Assembly: GCA_947624335.1 (NCBI GenBank)
Contig: CANQJX010000055.1
Span: 1-9,217 of the forward strand
Direction: 5' to 3'
Origin: an uncultured Marvinbryantia sp.
GTDB taxonomy: Bacteria > Bacillota > Clostridia > Lachnospirales > Lachnospiraceae
DNA: 9,217 nucleotides
Shown: positions 6,336 to 9,217 of the stretch, in pieces
How the letters are laid out: every line of letters starts with the position of its first letter
How positions within the stretch are numbered: the first letter of the stretch is position 1
Notes under the pieces: generated by a model
What the model was told of the DNA's origin: nothing
Databases searched by the model: none
Seen by the model: the letters and a program-made list of their open reading frames with translations, nothing else
Program-made: the position numbers and the translations under genes

Positions 6336-6770
6336 ATGAAAATTTCAACAAAAGGCAGATACGCCTTGCGCATCATGCTCGACCTCGCTGTGATCGGAAG
6401 TTCCGAACCCGTTCGGGTGAAGGATATTGCCAAAAGACAGGATATCTCTGTAAAGTACATGGAGCAGATTATCACCGTTTTGTGCAAAGCGGGCTATTTA
6501 AAAAGCAGCCGCGGGCCTCAGGGCGGATATTGTCTGACAAAAGAACCGCGTGAATATACCGTCGGTATGATCCTGCGGCTTACGGAAGGGAATCTTGCCC
6601 CGGTAGCATGTCTGGAGGACGAAGTAAATCAGTGCCCCCGTCAGGATAACTGCGTTACCTTACGCATCTGGAAAGAGTTGGATGAAGCGATTAAAAGCGT
6701 AATCGACAAATATACTCTGGAGGACTTGGCACAGTGGCAGAGCGAATTAGGAGGAAATTATATCATTTAA
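6336..6770 (+). CDS. Rrf2-family transcriptional regulator, IscR-like
   Basis: This 144-residue Rrf2 protein has the family winged helix: MKISTKGRYALRIMLDLA, then VKDIAKRQDISVKYMEQII as recognition region, and the wing SSRGPQGGYCLTK. Three cysteines, C92, C100 and C106, lie in the loop typical of iron-sulfur-binding members (E. coli IscR uses C92, C98 and C104), so it probably senses iron-sulfur status; an additional role in redox or cysteine metabolism is possible. An in-frame GTG at 6321 overlaps the GGAGGG (6323-6328); the ATG 7 bases after that site is the better start. In many Clostridia such a gene precedes iscS-iscU, but here a terminator follows and no such genes are visible. It is divergent from lexA. 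Family assignment is firm, target genes are unknown. Confidence 0.9.
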   Translation: MKISTKGRYALRIMLDLAVIGSSEPVRVKDIAKRQDISVKYMEQIITVLCKAGYLKSSRGPQGGYCLTKEPREYTVGMILRLTEGNLAPVACLEDEVNQCPRQDNCVTLRIWKELDEAIKSVIDKYTLEDLAQWQSELGGNYII

Positions 6771-6813
6771 GAACGCAAGGAAACCCATTGACAATAGCAG
6801 ATCCGAATGTATG

Positions 6814-6872
6814 AAAAATCGCCTTTCTGCAGTGCGGCCTTAGGTCTCACGCTGCAAAACGGCGATTTTTTT
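6814..6872 (+). terminator. Intrinsic terminator after the Rrf2 gene
   Basis: AAAAATCGCC (6814-6823) pairs perfectly with GGCGATTTTT (6861-6870), and the T run continues to 6872. Inside, TGCAGTG pairs with CGCTGCA with one G-U wobble, giving a longer, interrupted stem. The A/T flanks would let it work on both strands. It sits 43 bases after the Rrf2 stop and ahead of the purine promoter. Confidence 0.85.
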
Positions 6873-6882
6873 CAGAAGATGG

Positions 6883-6911
6883 TTGAGATTTTGGGTAGGA
6901 TAGTGTAGAAT
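6883..6911 (+). promoter_or_regulatory. Sigma-A promoter of the purine unit
   Basis: TTGAGA (6883-6888) and TAGAAT (6906-6911) are spaced by 17 bases. Transcription would start near 6918, giving a leader of only about 40 bases to the first gene. That is too short for a known purine, PRPP or ZTP riboswitch, and I see no PurR box. Confidence 0.75.
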
Positions 6912-6956
6912 GAAATTCCAAGCGTTCTTTTACAACAAGGAAAGGAGCAAGTGCGT

Positions 6957-7670
6957 ATGGAAACAGTATCTTTGGAACAGGAATTAAAAACAAACGCTTA
7001 TCCGGGACGCGGCATTATCATCGGAAAGTCCGCAAACGGAAAAAAAGCGGTCGCTGCCTACTTTATTATGGGGCGAAGCGAAAACAGCCGGAACCGTGTG
7101 TTTGTGGAGGATGGAGAAGGGATCCGCACGCAGGCGTTTGATCCCGCCAAGCTCACCGATCCCAGTCTGATTATTTACGCGCCGGTACGGGTACTCGGCA
7201 ATAAAACGATTGTTACCAACGGCGATCAAACCGATACCATTTATGAAGGGATGGACAAGCAGCTTACATTTGAACAGGCTTTACGAAGCCGCGCGTTTGA
7301 ACCGGACGCTCCCAACTATACGCCGCGTATCTCCGGGATTCTTCATATTGAAAACGGCTCCTATAATTATGCGCTTTCTATTTTGAAAAGCAACTGCGGC
7401 GATCCCTCCGGCTGCCGGCGTTTCACCTTTGCTTATGAAAATCCGAAAGCGGGAGAGGGGCATTTTATCCATACTTACCGCTGCGACGGCAATCCGCTGC
7501 CGAGCTTTGAAGGCGAACCGAAGCAGGTTTCCATACCCGACGATATACAGTCGTTTTCCAATATGCTCTGGGAAAGCCTCAACGAAGAAAATAAAGTTTC
7601 TCTCTTTGTCCGCTACATAGATATTGAGACAAAAGCCTATGACACCGTAATCATCAACAAAAACAAATAG
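6957..7670 (+). CDS. purO: PurO-type IMP cyclohydrolase
   Basis: The product should close the ring of formyl-AICAR (FAICAR) to IMP, the last step of purine synthesis, in the cytoplasm. The 237-residue protein matches the PurO family (IMP_cyclohyd), first defined in archaea and unrelated in fold to the cyclohydrolase domain of PurH. Landmarks are YPGRGIIIG (15-23), GRSENSRNR (39-47), TNGDQTDTI (87-95) and FEPDAPNYTPRI (114-125), the last two being especially characteristic. Two starts are possible: GTG at 6951 is only 3 bases from the AAAGGAG (6941-6947), whereas the ATG at 6957 has an ideal 9-base gap and is preferred. It is followed after 19 bases by a free-standing AICAR transformylase, which supplies its substrate; this strongly supports the function. 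Family assignment is by recalled motifs. Confidence 0.88.
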   Translation: METVSLEQELKTNAYPGRGIIIGKSANGKKAVAAYFIMGRSENSRNRVFVEDGEGIRTQAFDPAKLTDPSLIIYAPVRVLGNKTIVTNGDQTDTIYEGMDKQLTFEQALRSRAFEPDAPNYTPRISGILHIENGSYNYALSILKSNCGDPSGCRRFTFAYENPKAGEGHFIHTYRCDGNPLPSFEGEPKQVSIPDDIQSFSNMLWESLNEENKVSLFVRYIDIETKAYDTVIINKNK

Positions 7671-7689
7671 ACAGGAAGGAATCTCACAT

Positions 7690-8865
7690 ATGAAAGAATT
7701 ACAGTTAAAATACGGATGCAACCCCAATCAGAAGCCTTCGCGGATCTATATGGAAAACGGAGAGCTTCCCATCCGCGTTTTATCCGGAAAACCGGGCTAT
7801 ATTAATTTTCTTGATGCGTTTAACGGCTGGCAGCTTGTGCGGGAATTAAAAAAGGCGACGGGTATGCCGTCGGCCACTTCTTTTAAGCATGTTTCCCCGG
7901 CTGGCGCTGCAATCGGGCTTCCTTTGAGCGAGACCCTGTCAAAGATCTACTGGGTGGACGACTGCGGCGAATTGTCCCCGCTTGCCTGCGCATACGCAAG
8001 AGCGCGCGGAGCGGACCGCATGTCCTCGTTCGGCGATTTTATCGCTTTGTCCGACACATGCGACAAAGACACGGCTATGCTGATCAAACGCGAGGTATCG
8101 GACGGCGTGATCGCTCCGGGCTATACCGACGAGGCGCTTTCCATCTTAAAGCAAAAGAAAAACGGCAATTACAATGTGATCGAAATTGATGAAAATTATG
8201 TTCCCGCGCCCATCGAGCACAAGGAAGTATTCGGCATCACCTTTGAGCAGGGCAGGCAGGAACTGCCGATTAACGACGAGCTGCTTTCAAATATTGTTAC
8301 CGAAAAGAAGGAGCTTCCGGAAAACGCCCTGCGCGATTTAAAGATCGCGTTGATCACCTTAAAGTATACGCAGTCCAATTCGGTATGTTTTGTCAAAGAC
8401 GGGCAGGCAATCGGCATCGGCGCCGGACAGCAGTCGCGCGTACACTGTACAAGGCTTGCCGGACAAAAAGCAGACAACTGGCTTCTGCGGCAGTGCCCGA
8501 AAGTAATGAATCTTCCGTTTCTTGACGGGATCCGCCGTGCGGACCGCGACAACGCCATCGACGTGTATATCGGCGAAGAATACATGGATGTGCTGGCGGA
8601 CGGAGCATGGCAAAAGGTCTTCAAAACCAGGCCGGAAGTGTTTACGCGCGAAGAAAAACGCGCGTGGCTTGATCAGATGGACGGCGTTACGCTTGGTTCC
8701 GACGCGTTTTTCCCCTTCAGCGACAATATCGAACGCGCGCATAAAAGCGGCGTAAAATATATCGCGCAGCCGGGCGGATCCGTGCGGGACGACCTGGTGA
8801 TTGAATGCTGCAATAAATACGGCATGGTAATGGCGTTTACGGGTATCCGCCTGTTTCATCACTAA
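7690..8865 (+). CDS. AICAR transformylase, stand-alone (PurH C-terminal domain type)
   Basis: This 391-residue enzyme should transfer a formyl group from 10-formyl-tetrahydrofolate to AICAR, making FAICAR. It consists only of the AICARFT domain; the N-terminal MGS-like cyclohydrolase domain of bifunctional PurH is absent, and the protein begins directly at the conserved LKYGCNPNQKPS. The catalytic Lys-His pair is K66-H67 in SFKHVSPAGAA; further signatures are ARARGADRMSSFGDF, EVSDGVIAPGY, KYTQSNSVCFVKDGQ, GIGAGQQSRVHCTRLA and SDAFFPFSDN, ending in RLFHH. These follow the animal ATIC wording (for example KHVSPAGAA rather than the KHxNPCG of most bacterial PurH). AGGAAGGA lies 9 bases before the ATG. 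With the preceding PurO-like gene it replaces PurH; a HAD nucleotidase gene follows 12 bases downstream. Confidence 0.95.
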   Translation: MKELQLKYGCNPNQKPSRIYMENGELPIRVLSGKPGYINFLDAFNGWQLVRELKKATGMPSATSFKHVSPAGAAIGLPLSETLSKIYWVDDCGELSPLACAYARARGADRMSSFGDFIALSDTCDKDTAMLIKREVSDGVIAPGYTDEALSILKQKKNGNYNVIEIDENYVPAPIEHKEVFGITFEQGRQELPINDELLSNIVTEKKELPENALRDLKIALITLKYTQSNSVCFVKDGQAIGIGAGQQSRVHCTRLAGQKADNWLLRQCPKVMNLPFLDGIRRADRDNAIDVYIGEEYMDVLADGAWQKVFKTRPEVFTREEKRAWLDQMDGVTLGSDAFFPFSDNIERAHKSGVKYIAQPGGSVRDDLVIECCNKYGMVMAFTGIRLFHH

Positions 8866-8877
8866 AGAGGGCGGGAC

Positions 8878-9217
8878 ATGCGTTATCGTACTTTGCTTTT
8901 GGATGCGGACGGAACCTTATTTGATTTTGAAAAGGCGCAGGCGAAAGCGCTGGAAAGCGCGCTTGGATCGCATGGGCTTCCCTTTAACGATGAAATTCTT
9001 TCTCTTTATTCCCGCATCAATACAGAATGCTGGGAGGCTTACGAGCAGGGGCGGATGGAAAAAGACGTCCTTCTTGTAGAGCGTTTCCGGCGCCTGTTTG
9101 CGGCGCTTCACACAGCGGCGGATCCCGTCGCTGTGCGTCTTTCTTATCACAACGAACTCGGCAAAGGCGCGTATCTGATTGACGGCGCCTATGAACTGTG
9201 CAGAGAACTCAAAAAAG
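8878..9217 (+). CDS. HAD-family nucleotidase, YjjG/YfnB-like, 3' end cut by the window
   Basis: Only the first 113 residues are present; the frame is open at the window edge. The N-terminus has the HAD motif I, LLLDADGTLFDF, with nucleophile D9 and acid D11. The DADGT wording (rather than DxDGT with Phe or Leu) and the helical cap that follows (FEKAQAKALESAL, CWEAYEQGRMEKDVLLVERF) resemble the YjjG/YfnB group of nucleoside 5'-monophosphate phosphatases that prefer non-canonical pyrimidine nucleotides. The ATG has AGAGGG 6 bases upstream and the gap to the AICAR transformylase stop is only 12 bases, so it is probably co-transcribed with the purine genes. Motifs II to IV lie outside the window, so substrate assignment is tentative while the HAD family is firm. 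Confidence 0.85.
   Translation, partial: MRYRTLLLDADGTLFDFEKAQAKALESALGSHGLPFNDEILSLYSRINTECWEAYEQGRMEKDVLLVERFRRLFAALHTAADPVAVRLSYHNELGKGAYLIDGAYELCRELKK

Noticed and set aside
6951..6956. GTG start for the PurO-type protein
   Set aside because: Only 3 bases separate it from the ribosome binding site; the ATG at 6957 has the proper spacing.
6771..6956. A riboswitch or attenuator controlling the purine genes
   Set aside because: The hairpin lies upstream of the identified promoter and reads as the terminator of the Rrf2 gene; the remaining leader is about 40 bases with no ZTP, PRPP or purine aptamer signature.
1..9217. CRISPR arrays, insertion sequences, tRNA or rRNA genes, defence systems
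   Set aside because: No regularly spaced repeats, transposase-like genes, terminal inverted repeats, or structural RNA signatures were seen on either strand.

Overview
This window reads as a chromosomal segment of a Firmicutes bacterium of the class Clostridia, with moderate to fairly high GC. The reasons are the gene order obg-yhbY-nadD-yqeK-rsfS, an Obg with the C-terminal extension usual in Firmicutes, strong AGGAGG-type ribosome binding sites, sigma-A promoters with 17-base spacers, and a Gram-positive style LexA box. A Christensenella-like lineage is possible but cannot be settled here. The neighbouring genes look native and I see no insertion sequences, phage genes, tRNA/rRNA genes or CRISPR arrays. 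No gene-free stretch exceeds 300 bases.

Region 1 (1-2866) is a tightly packed ribosome-assembly and cofactor operon. It holds obg (5' end outside the window), the CRM-domain gene yhbY, nadD (NAD synthesis), yqeK (HD-domain Ap4A hydrolase; its start overlaps the end of nadD by 8 bases) and rsfS (ribosome silencing factor), and closes with a strong intrinsic terminator.

Region 2 (2870-5524) is a self-contained metal-resistance operon. A sigma-A promoter overlaps or abuts an ArsR/SmtB-type operator. It drives a 72-residue free-standing heavy-metal-associated (HMA) protein, a Zn/Cd/Pb-type P1B ATPase that lacks its own HMA domain, and a CadC/SmtB-like repressor that retains both a Cys-type and an Asp/His-type metal site. 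The operon ends in a bidirectional hairpin shared with lexA, which converges from the other side.

Region 3 (5539-6872) holds lexA on the minus strand and, divergently, an Rrf2/IscR-like regulator with three cysteines. The region between them carries two opposed promoters and a perfect palindromic LexA-like box downstream of the lexA -10. The Rrf2 gene is followed by a terminator and by no iscS/iscU genes.

Region 4 (6883-9217) is a purine-synthesis unit that replaces the usual bifunctional PurH with two proteins. One is a PurO-type IMP cyclohydrolase, a family best known from archaea. The other is a free-standing AICAR transformylase whose motifs resemble those of animal ATIC more than classical bacterial PurH. 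They would perform the last two steps to IMP. A YjjG-like HAD nucleotidase follows at once and runs off the window. This split, mixed-ancestry pair is the most notable item; everything else belongs to known families, and I found no clearly undescribed system.
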